Shown in pieces: positions 20,402 to 29,746 of a DNA stretch of 64,000 bases. Made by a program: the position numbers and the translations under genes. A model generated the notes under the pieces. That model worked only from the letters and a program-made list of their open reading frames with translations. It searched no databases and was not told where the DNA came from. Every line of letters begins with the position of its first letter. Positions within the stretch are counted from its first letter, which is position 1. The stretch is from Psychrobacter celer (lineage in GTDB: Bacteria > Pseudomonadota > Gammaproteobacteria > Pseudomonadales > Moraxellaceae). The stretch spans positions 98,746-162,745 of the forward strand of contig NZ_JABASU010000004.1 in NCBI RefSeq assembly GCF_016107555.1, read 5' to 3'.

Positions 20402-20860
20402 GTCCTTTGTCCTTTTTTATATATGTAACATACTGATATTTATTTGATTTTATTAATCTGTGCTATTTCGCTGTCCATAACGCTATCGTCACGTCTGATT
20501 TGTGTGGATTTTCTCTTTTTTGACGCGTCTGTTAAAAGACATATAGCCGGTCAGACTTAACACCGTTAATCTATGGCAGTTTAACGCACCTCAGGCATCA
20601 GCTAAAGCGTACAACATCATTTCATGAATCAGCGCGATGTCGATAACCTTTACTAATGAAACAGTCAGTGGTTTTTACTAATGAAACAGTCAGTGGTTTT
20701 GGACTCAGATGGTGCAATATAGGCTGGCGGGCGGATACTCATGGCAATCGCTGCGCTTTTTTTGTTAGAATACGGCAGTATATTTAACAGTGCGTCAATG
20801 GTTCACATTTCTTGCTGAATACGGCGAATACTAAAGGCAATAATACTAAGGGCAAAATGT
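20402..20860. other. 459-bp gap between divergent gdhB and purD
   Basis: No convincing gene was seen. The stretch must hold promoters for both flanking genes and contains a perfect 25-bp tandem duplication, annotated separately. No operator of a known regulator could be assigned. Confidence 0.5.
20651..20700 (+). repeat. Two perfect tandem copies of a 25-bp unit upstream of purD
   Basis: The unit begins TACTAATGAAACAGTCAGTG and ends GTTTT. Copies occupy 20651-20675 and 20676-20700 with no difference, about 160 bases before the purD start. Confidence 0.95.
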
Positions 20861-22201
20861 ATGATGAATATTTTGGTGATTGGTTCAGGTGGCCGCGAGC
20901 ATGCGCTGGCATGGCAATGTGCAAAAGATGACACTGTCAAAAATGTCTATATCGCACCAGGTAATGCAGGTACTGCTCTAGAGCCCAAATGCCAAAATGT
21001 CATATTAAATGACACCGATGGCGAGCACAGCGGTGTGATTGAGTTTTGTCAAGCCAACGCCATCGATATGGTCATCGTTGGGCCCGAGGCACCGCTGGTC
21101 TCAGGCATCGTCGATGCTTGCCGCGATGCTGGTATCAAAGCGTGGGGGCCGACGGCATATTGCGCGCAGCTAGAAGGCTCAAAAACCTTTGCTAAAGAAT
21201 TTATGGCGCAAAACAACATCCCGACTGCCGCCTATCAAGGCTTTACCGATGCCGCTGCTGCCAAAGCTTATATCGATGAGCAAGGCGCGCCGATTGTTAT
21301 TAAAGCAGACGGTCTGGCCGCAGGTAAAGGCGTTATCGTAGCAGAGACGATCGAACAAGCCTACGAAGCCATCGATGATATGCTGGCAGGCAACAAGTTT
21401 GGCGATGCTGGCAGTCGCGTGGTCATTGAGCAGTTTTTGCAGGGCGAAGAAGCCAGCTTTATTTGTATGATTGATGGTGACAACATCTTGCCTATGGCGA
21501 CTAGCCAAGATCACAAACGCGCCTATGAAGGTGACACAGGCCCCAACACTGGCGGCATGGGCGCATATTCTCCTGCCCCCGTCGTCACCCAAGCGGTGCA
21601 TGATAAAGTGATGGCAAAAGTGATTCAGCCTGTGGTTGATGCCATGAAAGCTGCAGGTCATCCTTATACCGGATTTTTATATGCAGGTCTGATGATTGAT
21701 AAATCAGGCGACCCTTATGTTATCGAGTTCAACTGCCGTTTTGGTGATCCAGAAACTCAGCCAATCTTGATGCGCCTGCAGTCATCAATGGTCGACTTGG
21801 TCGCGCAAGGGCTGGCAGGTCAGCTGCCGAGTGCTGCCAAATGGGACGCGCGCCCTGCCCTTGGTATCGTCATTGCCTCTAAAGGCTATCCTGAAAGCTC
21901 ATCGAAAGGCGATGTCATTGCAGGCTTGCCAAAGCTTGATACCGACAATGCCAACTTAGTCAAAGTCTTCCATGCTGGCACCGCATTTTCTGACGCAGAG
22001 GTGCAAGATCAAAACGCCAATCATCAAAAAGAAGTCGTGACCAACGGTGGCCGCGTCCTATGCGTGACCGCCTTGGCAGATAGCATTTCGGACGCGCAAC
22101 AAGCGGCGTTGGCAGTGACTGGTGCGATTAGTTTTGATGGGGCGCAGTATCGCCGTGATATTGGTCATCATGCTATCGCTCGCGAAAACAGCCGCTCATA
22201 A
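20861..22201 (+). CDS. purD: Phosphoribosylamine-glycine ligase PurD
   Basis: Joins glycine to phosphoribosylamine with ATP in the second step of purine synthesis, giving GAR. The 446-aa ATP-grasp protein shows the N-terminal NILVIGSGGREHALAW, the IKADGLAAGKGVIVA nucleotide-binding loop, the signature GPNTGGMGAYSPAP, and EFNCRFGDPETQP of the metal site. The start is one of two adjacent ATG codons (20861 or 20864). It is monocistronic here, with a terminator 70 bases downstream. Length is normal for the family, with a slightly long C-terminus. Confidence 0.95.
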   Translation: MMNILVIGSGGREHALAWQCAKDDTVKNVYIAPGNAGTALEPKCQNVILNDTDGEHSGVIEFCQANAIDMVIVGPEAPLVSGIVDACRDAGIKAWGPTAYCAQLEGSKTFAKEFMAQNNIPTAAYQGFTDAAAAKAYIDEQGAPIVIKADGLAAGKGVIVAETIEQAYEAIDDMLAGNKFGDAGSRVVIEQFLQGEEASFICMIDGDNILPMATSQDHKRAYEGDTGPNTGGMGAYSPAPVVTQAVHDKVMAKVIQPVVDAMKAAGHPYTGFLYAGLMIDKSGDPYVIEFNCRFGDPETQPILMRLQSSMVDLVAQGLAGQLPSAAKWDARPALGIVIASKGYPESSSKGDVIAGLPKLDTDNANLVKVFHAGTAFSDAEVQDQNANHQKEVVTNGGRVLCVTALADSISDAQQAALAVTGAISFDGAQYRRDIGHHAIARENSRS

Positions 22202-22270
22202 AATGGTGATAAATACGGGCCAACTTTAGCCTACCCTATTTACTGTTTTGGCTTATTATCGTAACTCTGA

Positions 22271-22305
22271 TCAGATCTAGTGTCATGCTAGATCTGATTT
22301 TCTTT
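22271..22305 (+). terminator. Terminator after purD
   Basis: The perfect stem TCAGATCTAG / CTAGATCTGA with a 7-base loop is followed by TTTTCTTT. Confidence 0.8.
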
Positions 22306-22483
22306 ATGTTGCATCGCTGCATTTGTGACGGCTAACACCATGCACTGAGCTTACAAAGTAACTGCTATCAGAGTGCATCGCTTCATCAACCCAAGGCAGT
22401 TTCTATGATACAATTTTGTATCGACCATCGCATGTCCCTTGTATTGTAGGTTTTATGCCCGCAAATCAATAGCAACCGGATGA

Positions 22484-23890
22484 ATGATTATATTTATGGC
22501 ACACGATACGTCTAAACCCTCTAGTACCAAGCACTCTATCGATAACCTAAAAACCTCAGGGTTTGAGAGACGGATGTCGATTGCCAAAACCTCCTTAAAT
22601 ATTGGGCGTCGTTGGGCGGGCAACAGCGTGTCTGGTATGTTTTTAAATAAAGAAGCACGCACCGCACGCAACCAAGCCTTTATGGAGACACAAGCAAACT
22701 ATCTTGCTACCGAGCTTGGCAAACTAAAAGGCTCCGTGGTTAAAATCGGTCAGATGCTCGCAATATATGGTGAGCACATACTGCCTCCCGAGATTACGCG
22801 TGCGCTGCAAACGCTCAATGATGATACCGCCACGCTATCATGGCCAACGATTGAGCAAACGCTTCATACATTGTTGGGCGATAAAATAAGCGAGCTGACG
22901 ATTGATCCGATCCCTATCGGTACAGCGTCTTTGGCTCAAGTACATCGTGCCACCGTTATTGCCACAGGTGAGCAAGTCGTGCTAAAAGTCCAGTATCCAG
23001 GCGTCGCGGATGCCATCAACTCAGACTTGGCTTTGTTTAAACAGTTATTAAAGGTTAGTAACATCGTGCCGCAAACGCGAGCGCTTGATGCTTGGTTTGA
23101 GGAGATACGCGACCTACTCCATCATGAGGTAGATTACGAAGCAGAAGCGGCCACGACAGAGCGTTTTTATGAGCGTCTAAAAGATGATCCACGTTATATC
23201 GTACCCAAAATCAATCGCACGTATTCTAAAAAACGTCTGCTGTGCATGTCCTATGAGCCAGGTATCACAGTGGTTTCTACATCGCTGCAACAGTTGTCGC
23301 ATCAGCGCCGTAACGCCATTGGTCAAGCCGCTATCGAAATCATGATGAAAGAGATTTTTGTTTGGGGCGAGATGCAGACAGATCCTAACTTTGGCAACTA
23401 TCTGGTACGCGTTAGTGAAAACGAAGACGATATCGACAAATTGGTGTTATTAGATTTTGGCGCGATACGTCAGTTTGACAACCATCTTTTGACCATCGCC
23501 CATGGCTTACTAAAAGCTGGCTATCACCATGATCATCAGGCCATGATGCGAGCCATGACAGGTTATGACTTCTTTGATAGTATGAGTCAAAAGGTCAAAT
23601 CTGATATTGCTGCCCTATTCTTATTGGCCACCGAACCCTTTAGCAATCCTGCAACCAACCCTGATATTCCAGCGGAATGTCTAGATGCTGACAACTGCTA
23701 TATCTGGGCAAATAGTAAGTTGCATTCTCGCCTCTCATCAAAGGCTAGCCGTGCTATGCAGTCTTTTGAATTTAATTTACCGCCAAAAGAGTTTATGTTT
23801 ATCAGTCGTAAGTTTATTGGTGCCTATACATTTTTGACAGTATTAGATGCTTATACTGATTCTGATAAATTGGTAAAGCCTTATTTATAA
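22484..23890 (+). CDS. ABC1/AarF (UbiB-like) atypical kinase
   Basis: Member of the ABC1/ADCK/UbiB family, atypical kinases or ATPases linked to quinone and lipid metabolism. The 468-aa protein has the family KxGQ motif (GSVVKIGQMLA), the Ala/Ser-rich nucleotide loop (IGTASLAQVHRATV), the lysine strand VVLKVQYPG, and the DFG-like LLDFGAIRQF. It lacks the C-terminal membrane segments of true UbiB (about 540 aa), so it is probably soluble and not the ubiquinone UbiB itself. Start is uncertain: 22484 or the in-frame ATG at 22496, neither with a good ribosome site. The substrate is unknown. Confidence 0.85.
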   Translation: MIIFMAHDTSKPSSTKHSIDNLKTSGFERRMSIAKTSLNIGRRWAGNSVSGMFLNKEARTARNQAFMETQANYLATELGKLKGSVVKIGQMLAIYGEHILPPEITRALQTLNDDTATLSWPTIEQTLHTLLGDKISELTIDPIPIGTASLAQVHRATVIATGEQVVLKVQYPGVADAINSDLALFKQLLKVSNIVPQTRALDAWFEEIRDLLHHEVDYEAEAATTERFYERLKDDPRYIVPKINRTYSKKRLLCMSYEPGITVVSTSLQQLSHQRRNAIGQAAIEIMMKEIFVWGEMQTDPNFGNYLVRVSENEDDIDKLVLLDFGAIRQFDNHLLTIAHGLLKAGYHHDHQAMMRAMTGYDFFDSMSQKVKSDIAALFLLATEPFSNPATNPDIPAECLDADNCYIWANSKLHSRLSSKASRAMQSFEFNLPPKEFMFISRKFIGAYTFLTVLDAYTDSDKLVKPYL

Positions 23891-23930
23891 TTTTAGCGAT
23901 TTTTTGCTTAAGTTTATGCGTTATTTTTTG

Positions 23931-23962
23931 ACCGCCTTCTTTTAGAGGCGGTTTTATTTTTT
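23931..23962 (+). terminator. Terminator after the ABC1 kinase gene
   Basis: The stem ACCGCCT / AGGCGGT is followed by TTTTATTTTTTT. Confidence 0.75.
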
Positions 23963-23970
23963 TAACTCTA

Positions 23971-23988
23971 TTTGCTTAGGCTATTTTA
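23971..23988 (+). repeat. Copy 1 of dispersed motif TTGCTTAGGCTATTT
   Basis: TTTGCTTAGGCTATTTTA lies between the convergent ABC1 kinase and trmB-like genes. The same core occurs at 24037 (variant), 36930, 38259 and 54292, always on the plus strand and outside genes. Confidence 0.7.
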
Positions 23989-24036
23989 TATAGTTTATTT
24001 AGCCTTGTAGGTTTATGCAAGCTTTGCTCTCTATTT

Positions 24037-24051
24037 TTACTTAGGCTATTA
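24037..24051 (+). repeat. Copy 2 (variant) of the dispersed motif
   Basis: TTTACTTAGGCTATT differs from the core by one base and ends directly at the stop codon of the trmB-like gene, 66 bases from copy 1. Confidence 0.55.
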
Positions 24052-24729
24052 TTAACTTTTATGAGTACTTAGATTCGCTTGCCATTGATCAAATCTGGTA
24101 TTGTAGCCGACAGGCTTACGCATACAGAGCTCCCAGCATATCTCACCGCGCGCCAGATACTTGACTTCGAAGTGGGTACGCTGGCTATCTTGTGATACCT
24201 TGTAGCGCTCATTGGGTAAGCACCATACTTTCGTCGCCTGCTGCTCAGCATTATCCATATAGCTCTCAATATTGGTGGCCAATATGATCTCTCCACCTAC
24301 CTGCAAACGTGATAATAAAAACTCAAAAAACGGCATGTTTAACCACTGCTGATTGGGGTTATGCTGCTCAGGATTGGGGTACAGAATAAAGATCTTAGCG
24401 ATACTATTCGGCTCTATCGCATGGACAATCCAGGCGATCGCATCAGCATGTATCGCATCTAGGTTCGGCAGCGCTTGGCGCTCGGCCAGTTTTGCAAAAG
24501 CATCGAATTTGTTGCGCGTACGCTCAATGGCAATCAAGTGCTGGTCTGGGTGCTCGGCGGCAAAGCTGAGCGCATGCTTGCCCTTCCCCGCTCCAATCTC
24601 TAAGAGTAAGGGCACAGGGGTTGTCGTTTGTTGTATGATTGCAGGAATACAAAAACTGCGCGGTGCTGAGAGCTTGTTTGGTTGAAAGGCACGCTGCTGT
24701 CGATGCGTAAGCTCGATATGTTCGGTCAT
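24052..24729 (-). CDS. TrmB-like SAM-dependent methyltransferase
   Basis: Probably a tRNA guanine-N7 methyltransferase homologue. The 225-aa protein has a class I SAM-binding motif (PLLLEIGAGKGKHALSFA) and the TrmB-like order of later segments (HLIAIERTRNKF, IFILYPNPEQHNPNQQW, THFEVKYLARGE). It departs from classical TrmB: the conserved PDPWPKxRHxKRR segment reads YPNPEQHNPNQQW here, losing the basic residues. It could be a diverged second TrmB or a methyltransferase with another substrate. AAGGA lies 7 bases before the ATG. Confidence 0.7.
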   Translation of the reverse strand: MTEHIELTHRQQRAFQPNKLSAPRSFCIPAIIQQTTTPVPLLLEIGAGKGKHALSFAAEHPDQHLIAIERTRNKFDAFAKLAERQALPNLDAIHADAIAWIVHAIEPNSIAKIFILYPNPEQHNPNQQWLNMPFFEFLLSRLQVGGEIILATNIESYMDNAEQQATKVWCLPNERYKVSQDSQRTHFEVKYLARGEICWELCMRKPVGYNTRFDQWQANLSTHKS

Positions 24730-25085
24730 CTACTATCCTTAAAGCATTTGTCTTTTGCCATTATTCGGCCACATGCTATTATATAGTCAATCCGCGACAA
24801 TAGTAATATAACGCTGGCAAGTCATGCTTCCCACCTCCCTGTTTTGGGAATGTCTTCTTATCAAAAAATCGATAAAACTGAGATAGATAACCATCAAACA
24901 AATAGCACTGATACCTTCATGCTATCTGGTCTGGCAAATATTTAGACGTTTTTTACTATTTGTTGTTTACTCGGCAGACTGAGGGCGCATGTTGGTAGCA
25001 TTAGATTGGCCTCAATCAGCTGATGACTGATCCATACGCTTGCCAAGCTGATAATCATAAATTTAAGGATGCATGTATACCGACT
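24730..25085. other. Gap between divergent trmB-like gene and yacG
   Basis: 356 bases that must hold both promoters. No hairpin, repeat or recognisable operator was seen. Confidence 0.4.
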
Positions 25086-25301
25086 ATGACCCAATCAACC
25101 TCCAACCCAGCCAATTCAAGTAATTCAAGTGCGCCTCCCAAGACTTATCCTTGCCCCCGCTGCGGCACGCAGACCGCTTGGCAAGACAATAAGTACAAGC
25201 CATTTTGTAGCAGTCGATGCAAACTGATCGACCTAGGCGCTTGGGCAAACGAAGAATACACCTTACCTGCAGAAACCACGCCTTTTTCTGACGAACTCTA
25301 A
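25086..25301 (+). CDS. yacG: DNA gyrase inhibitor YacG, zinc-binding
   Basis: A small zinc protein; the E. coli homologue binds GyrB and inhibits gyrase. The 71-aa form from MTQSTSNP has a disordered Ser/Asn/Pro N-terminus, then the four-cysteine zinc site CPRCG-(x15)-FCSSRC, then the family tail [18 protein letters not shown]. The frame is open from 25023, which would add 21 residues. Neither start has an ideal ribosome site; AAGGA lies 17 bases before the chosen ATG. Confidence 0.9.
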   Translation: MTQSTSNPANSSNSSAPPKTYPCPRCGTQTAWQDNKYKPFCSSRCKLIDLGAWANEEYTLPAETTPFSDEL

Positions 25302-25343
25302 CACTTACTTTTTTACTCACTTATCATCTTAAGGATGTTTACT

Positions 25344-26522
25344 ATGTCTGCAACTTACCTGATGCCCACTTATAACCGTCAACCAATCAGCTTTACTCGT
25401 GGTTCAGGCAGTTGGCTGTATACCAAAGACGATACCCCGTATTTAGATGCGCTAACGGGCATTGCCGTTTGTGGCCTAGGGCACTGCCATCCACAAGTGA
25501 CAGACGCCATTCAGCAGCAAGCCGCGACTTTGGTTCATACCAGCAACTTATTTGGTATCGATTGGCAAGAGCGCGCTGGAGAAGCGCTATGCACCGCCGC
25601 GCAGATGGACAGTGTGTTTTTTGCCAATAGCGGTGCTGAAGCAAACGAAGCCGCTTTAAAGCTTGCACGCTTATACGCCAACCAGCAAGGTTTTGCCCGT
25701 CCAAAAGTCATCGTCATGGAACAGTCGTTTCATGGCCGCACATTGCTATCGTTGTCAGCCACCGCCAACCCAAAAGCTCGCGAAGGATTTTACACTTTAG
25801 ATGAGGATTTTATCCGTGTGCCCTTTGGCGATATTGAAGCCATCAAACAAGCCGCGCAAAAACACGATGAGATTTGCGCTATCTTGGTAGAGCCTATTCA
25901 AGGAGAAGGTGGTCTAAATACCGCCGAAAATGGCTTTGGCTATTTAGAAGCACTACAGGCTGAATGTGACGCTCACAACTGGCTGTTTATGCTCGATGAA
26001 GTACAAACAGGTAATGGCCGTACTGGCAAATACTTCGCTTATCAGCACAGCAATGCCCGCCCTGATGTTTTGACAACGGCAAAAGGCTTGGGAAATGGCT
26101 TTCCTGTAGGTGCTTGTATGGTACGTGGCCGTGCCAATGGGCTGTTTGGCGCGGGCAGCCATGGCTCAACTTATGGCGGTACGCCGCTGGCAAGTCGTGT
26201 GGTGCATAGTGTTTATGATGTACTCGCCAATACTGACATCATGAATAATGCCGTCACCGAAGGGCAATTCATCCGTGAGACGCTAGTCGATGCACTAGGA
26301 CAGTATGGCGTCAGTGCGCGCGGCGCAGGTATGATGATCGGTGTCGTGTTACCTGAGGACATGGACTGTACTCAGCTGGTGGATCGTGCACGCGATGAGC
26401 AAAAGCTTATCATCAATGTCACGGGTGGCCACGTGATACGCTTATTGCCGCCACTAAATATGAGACGTGATGAGAGTGCACAGGTCGCTGATCGTTTGAT
26501 TGAGCTATTAAAGACCTCATGA
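25344..26522 (+). CDS. argD: Acetylornithine aminotransferase family (ArgD type)
   Basis: PLP-dependent class III aminotransferase, most likely N-acetylornithine aminotransferase of arginine synthesis, which can also act on succinyl-diaminopimelate. The 392-aa protein shows SGAEANEAALKLAR, SFHGRTLLSLSATANPK, the cofactor aspartate in FMLDEVQTGNGRTG, and the Schiff-base lysine in TTAKGLGNGFPVGA. The start at MSATYL fits AAGGA about 10 bases upstream; a further in-frame ATG lies three codons earlier. It follows yacG by 42 bases and has a strong terminator downstream. The exact substrate cannot be fixed from sequence. Confidence 0.88.
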   Translation: MSATYLMPTYNRQPISFTRGSGSWLYTKDDTPYLDALTGIAVCGLGHCHPQVTDAIQQQAATLVHTSNLFGIDWQERAGEALCTAAQMDSVFFANSGAEANEAALKLARLYANQQGFARPKVIVMEQSFHGRTLLSLSATANPKAREGFYTLDEDFIRVPFGDIEAIKQAAQKHDEICAILVEPIQGEGGLNTAENGFGYLEALQAECDAHNWLFMLDEVQTGNGRTGKYFAYQHSNARPDVLTTAKGLGNGFPVGACMVRGRANGLFGAGSHGSTYGGTPLASRVVHSVYDVLANTDIMNNAVTEGQFIRETLVDALGQYGVSARGAGMMIGVVLPEDMDCTQLVDRARDEQKLIINVTGGHVIRLLPPLNMRRDESAQVADRLIELLKTS

Positions 26523-26553
26523 TAAAGCGATAAAGTAATTGACTGTGACATGT

Positions 26554-26596
26554 AAAAAAGAGCCTATAGATAATCGAAACCTATAGGCTCTTTTTT
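26554..26596. terminator. Bidirectional terminator between argD and a lysR gene
   Basis: The stem AAAAAAGAGCCTATAG / CTATAGGCTCTTTTTT lies between convergent genes. Confidence 0.9.
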
Positions 26597-26634
26597 ATGC
26601 TAAAGCCATCATCGCACTGATGATGCATCGCGCT

Positions 26635-27534
26635 TTAGTTGGCATGAAAATACTTCTTTAATACTTCAAGGCAACGGGTTATTTTTGCAGGCTGCTGTTC
26701 GCGATTTAAAGTAACGGCATATAGCACAAAGCTTGGCAGCTGATAACCGGTCAACACCTCTACCAACTCGCCGCTCTCTAGCTCTTTTTTAACATCCATC
26801 TCCAGCATTCGCACCAGACCGTGGCCTTCTTTGGCCAATGTCGTCGCCATAAAGACGTTATTGGTATAGATACGAGAGTTCATTTTTATGCGGGTTTTTT
26901 TGCCCGTTTCTGTCTGAACCAGATCAATTTGATTGGCGTCTTTCATGATTTCGATACAGATCAGCTGGTGATCATTGAGGTCTTTTGGGCTTTGTATTTT
27001 GGCATGCTGACGCAAATACTGCGGTGAGGCAACCAGCAACTGGCGTACATCAGTCAATGGATGGCTACTCAGACTCGAGTCATTGATGGTTGGACTCATA
27101 CGAACCGCAATATCAATGCGCTCGTCGATCATGTCGATATAATGGTTGTCTGCCAAATAGGTGATGCTCAAGTCATCGTGGGCGGCCATCCACGTCGAGA
27201 GCGCAGGCAAAATATGATTGACGCCCAGCTCAGGGGTGGTCGCCACTCGCAAGCTACCAGCAAGCTCATCTCGCAATTGATTGACTTTGATGCGCCCTTG
27301 CTCGGCCGCGCTGACCACATCTTTTGCCGCTTCATAAAAACTCTCGCCTGCCTCCGTTAAGCTAAGCTTTCGAGTAGATCGGTGCAATAACACCACACCC
27401 AGCTCGTTTTCTAATGAGCGGATTTGCTGACTGACTGCACTGGTTGTAATACCAAGCTCACGGGCTGAGCCACTAAAGGAGCCATGTTCAACCACACTGG
27501 CGAACACAGCCATACCGCGTAAATTATCCAACAT
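26635..27534 (-). CDS. LysR-family transcriptional regulator
   Basis: A 299-aa LysR-type regulator. The N-terminal winged helix is clear (LRGMAVFASVVEHGSFSGSARELGITTSAVSQQIRSLENELGVVLLHRSTRKLSLTEAG), followed by an effector-binding domain of normal length. The DNA-binding domain is of the type seen in the AaeR/CrgA-like subgroup. The gene stands alone between terminators, so its target cannot be deduced from neighbours. Confidence 0.9.
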   Translation of the reverse strand: MLDNLRGMAVFASVVEHGSFSGSARELGITTSAVSQQIRSLENELGVVLLHRSTRKLSLTEAGESFYEAAKDVVSAAEQGRIKVNQLRDELAGSLRVATTPELGVNHILPALSTWMAAHDDLSITYLADNHYIDMIDERIDIAVRMSPTINDSSLSSHPLTDVRQLLVASPQYLRQHAKIQSPKDLNDHQLICIEIMKDANQIDLVQTETGKKTRIKMNSRIYTNNVFMATTLAKEGHGLVRMLEMDVKKELESGELVEVLTGYQLPSFVLYAVTLNREQQPAKITRCLEVLKKYFHAN

Positions 27535-27660
27535 ATTCTCACCTAACCTGCATTTGGTTTTTTAATATAACTTAACTATTATAACGAATTTTAATTTGTC
27601 TTACAGTGATTAAATACCATCTTTTTTTATCTAAAATGACGCATCACTCTTAATAAAAAC

Positions 27661-27701
27661 AAAAATATCAAGGTGATAGCAATCATCGCCTTGATATTTT
27701 T
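27661..27701. terminator. Terminator downstream of dnaX
   Basis: The stem AAAAATATCAAGG / CCTTGATATTTTT has an inner extension TGAT/ATCA. It lies 69 bases past the minus-strand dnaX stop. Confidence 0.75.
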
Positions 27702-27769
27702 GGATAGCAATCGTGTTTAGTAGCCATATAGACTGTTAATCGATTTTAATATAAAAAAAATTTTACTGT

Positions 27770-29677
27770 TTAGTATAGCTGAACCTTACCCATTTTACCT
27801 TCGCCACGCTCGAGTAGGTACTGCATCACAGGGGTGTTAAGCAATTTGGTTTCTGCCAGTGACTTTGCTTGCACCATACGCTTTTGTTGACGGCGCTCTG
27901 GGGTTTTGTCTTCAGACTGCATGACACTGCTGTCGATTTTTAGGTCGATCTCGGCTTGCTCGAACTGCTGCTGCAGTTTTGCCGCTAAGTGTTGAAAGGT
28001 GGCTTGTAAATGGCGGCTGTCCACACTGGTCACAAAGGTCGATTTGCCATTACACAGCCCAGTCATCATGCCCTGACGCGCCAATGCTAGCTCGTCTTGC
28101 GCCAAGCTCTCAGCCTCGCGAGCGGTCTGTAGCCAATAATCCCATTTGTCTGGCGTCCACTCGCCAGTCAGCTCCTGTGGCGGGCAACGCAATAACGTGC
28201 GAGGATCATCCGCCGTCATAGTCAATTGAGAATTATTTCCGTCAGGCTCTGCAATTGGTTCAGGCTCTGCAATTGGTTCAGGCTCTGCAATTGGTTCAGG
28301 CTCTGCAATTGGTTCAGGCTCTGCAATTGGTTCAGGCTCTGCAATTGGTTCAGGCTCTGCAATTGGTTCAGGCTCTGTAATCAGTTCAGGCTCTACGATC
28401 GGTTCAGGAGCATAAGCAGCTGACGGCAATTGCTGACTAAGATCATGTTGATAATCTACATCGTCATCTGGTAGCGGTACTGCTGAAACATTATACTCAG
28501 CCGTAGAAGCTGTCGGTGAATCTTTCACCTCACTAGGCAGCTGCGGCAGCGTAGGAGGGGTTTCTGTCAGCACCGCATCAGCTGCGAGCGGACGAAACGC
28601 CAGTAGACGCAGTAGACACATCTCAAGCGCCTGCATGGGCGTACTGGCAAGCTTGACCCCTTCACGCGCTTGCACAACGATTTCATAATACAGCTGCAGC
28701 ACATCAGGGCTGATATGCTGCGCTAGGGTATGAATATTTTGCGCTTGTACTTCATTAACGTTGAGCGCCACTTGAGGCAACAACTGTGTCAAAGCCAATT
28801 GATGCAACAGCTCAGCGAGCCCATCAAACATGCTGGTTGCATCGACCATCTGCGTGCGCATCTGCTCAATGTGGGCGGCGACAGCAGGCTTATCATGGTT
28901 ATAGATATCGGTGATAAGACGAACCAAGTCAGCTGAATCAATTAACCCAAGCATGGCATTAACAGTCGCATCGTCAAGCCCACCTTGACCAAAAGCGATG
29001 GCCTGATCGGTCAGTGACAAAGCATCGCGCACCGAGCCTTTGGCAGCACTGGCCAACTGCCAAAGTGCAGGCTGGGTATAAGCCACATCCTCTTTGGTCA
29101 AGATATTTGCCAAATGCTCACTAAGTAGCGTCTGCGGCAAGGGACGCAGTACAAACTGCAAGCAGCGTGAGATGATAGTGATCGGTAGTTTTTGTGGATC
29201 AGTGGTCGCCAGCAAAAACTTGACGTGCTCGGGCGGCTCTTCTAGTGTTTTTAATAAGGCATTAAAACTGTGGGTCGATAGCATGTGTACTTCATCAATC
29301 AAGTACACTTTGTAGCGCCCTTGGCTTGGCGCATAAGGGACATTGTCCAATAGCTCACGGGTGTCTTCGACTTTGGTACGAGAGGCCGCATCAATCTCAA
29401 TCAGGTCAATAAAACGTCCCTGATCGATGGCCACACAGTTATCACACACACCGCAAGGCGTGCTCGTCACACCCGTCTCGCAGTTCAAACATTTTGATAA
29501 GATACGCGCAATCGTCGTCTTACCCACCCCGCGCGTCCCTGTAAACAGATAGGCGTGATGCAGACGATTATAATCTATCGCATTAATCAATGCTTGCGAG
29601 ACGTGCGTTTGTCCAATCAACTCATGAAAGTTTTTTGGGCGATATTTGCGAGCTAAAACTTGATATTGCTGCGTCAT
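27770..29677 (-). CDS. dnaX: DNA polymerase III subunits gamma and tau
   Basis: Clamp-loader ATPase of the replisome. The 635-aa protein has QVLARKYRPKNFHELIGQ, Walker A GTRGVGKTT, the zinc cysteines CLNCETGVTSTPCGVCDNC, Walker B LIDEVHMLS, and the SRC arginine finger. Between the clamp-loader core and the C-terminal tau domain is an acidic, Pro/Glu linker with seven perfect PIAEPE-type hexapeptides plus two variants (about residues 423-478). A gamma-only product by frameshifting could not be judged. The start is the second in-frame methionine (MTQQYQV). It follows an unknown 419-aa gene by about 70 bases on the same strand, so the two are probably co-transcribed. Confidence 0.95.
   Translation of the reverse strand: MTQQYQVLARKYRPKNFHELIGQTHVSQALINAIDYNRLHHAYLFTGTRGVGKTTIARILSKCLNCETGVTSTPCGVCDNCVAIDQGRFIDLIEIDAASRTKVEDTRELLDNVPYAPSQGRYKVYLIDEVHMLSTHSFNALLKTLEEPPEHVKFLLATTDPQKLPITIISRCLQFVLRPLPQTLLSEHLANILTKEDVAYTQPALWQLASAAKGSVRDALSLTDQAIAFGQGGLDDATVNAMLGLIDSADLVRLITDIYNHDKPAVAAHIEQMRTQMVDATSMFDGLAELLHQLALTQLLPQVALNVNEVQAQNIHTLAQHISPDVLQLYYEIVVQAREGVKLASTPMQALEMCLLRLLAFRPLAADAVLTETPPTLPQLPSEVKDSPTASTAEYNVSAVPLPDDDVDYQHDLSQQLPSAAYAPEPIVEPELITEPEPIAEPEPIAEPEPIAEPEPIAEPEPIAEPEPIAEPEPIAEPDGNNSQLTMTADDPRTLLRCPPQELTGEWTPDKWDYWLQTAREAESLAQDELALARQGMMTGLCNGKSTFVTSVDSRHLQATFQHLAAKLQQQFEQAEIDLKIDSSVMQSEDKTPERRQQKRMVQAKSLAETKLLNTPVMQYLLERGEGKMGKVQLY
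28242..28408 (-). repeat. 18-bp tandem repeat inside dnaX
   Basis: Seven perfect copies of an 18-bp unit (GCAATTGGTTCAGGCTCT on the plus strand) plus two degenerate ones at the right side. The unit length is a multiple of three, so copy-number change keeps the reading frame. It encodes EPIAEP repeats in the DnaX linker. Confidence 0.97.
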
Positions 29678-29746
29678 AATAAATGCCAATTTGAATAATA
29701 CAAAGATAAATAGCGCATCCGCCCAGCGATCAACAGCCCGCCTGAT

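Noticed and set aside
21179..21661. 160-aa minus-strand frame
   Set aside because: Entirely inside purD on the opposite strand, whose motifs are clear.
28242..28408. CRISPR-like direct repeats
   Set aside because: Units are contiguous, 18 bp, without spacers, and in frame within dnaX.
28226..28423. Plus-strand frame with RLCNWF repeats
   Set aside because: It is the antisense of the dnaX EPIAEP repeat; the period of 18 bases keeps all frames open.
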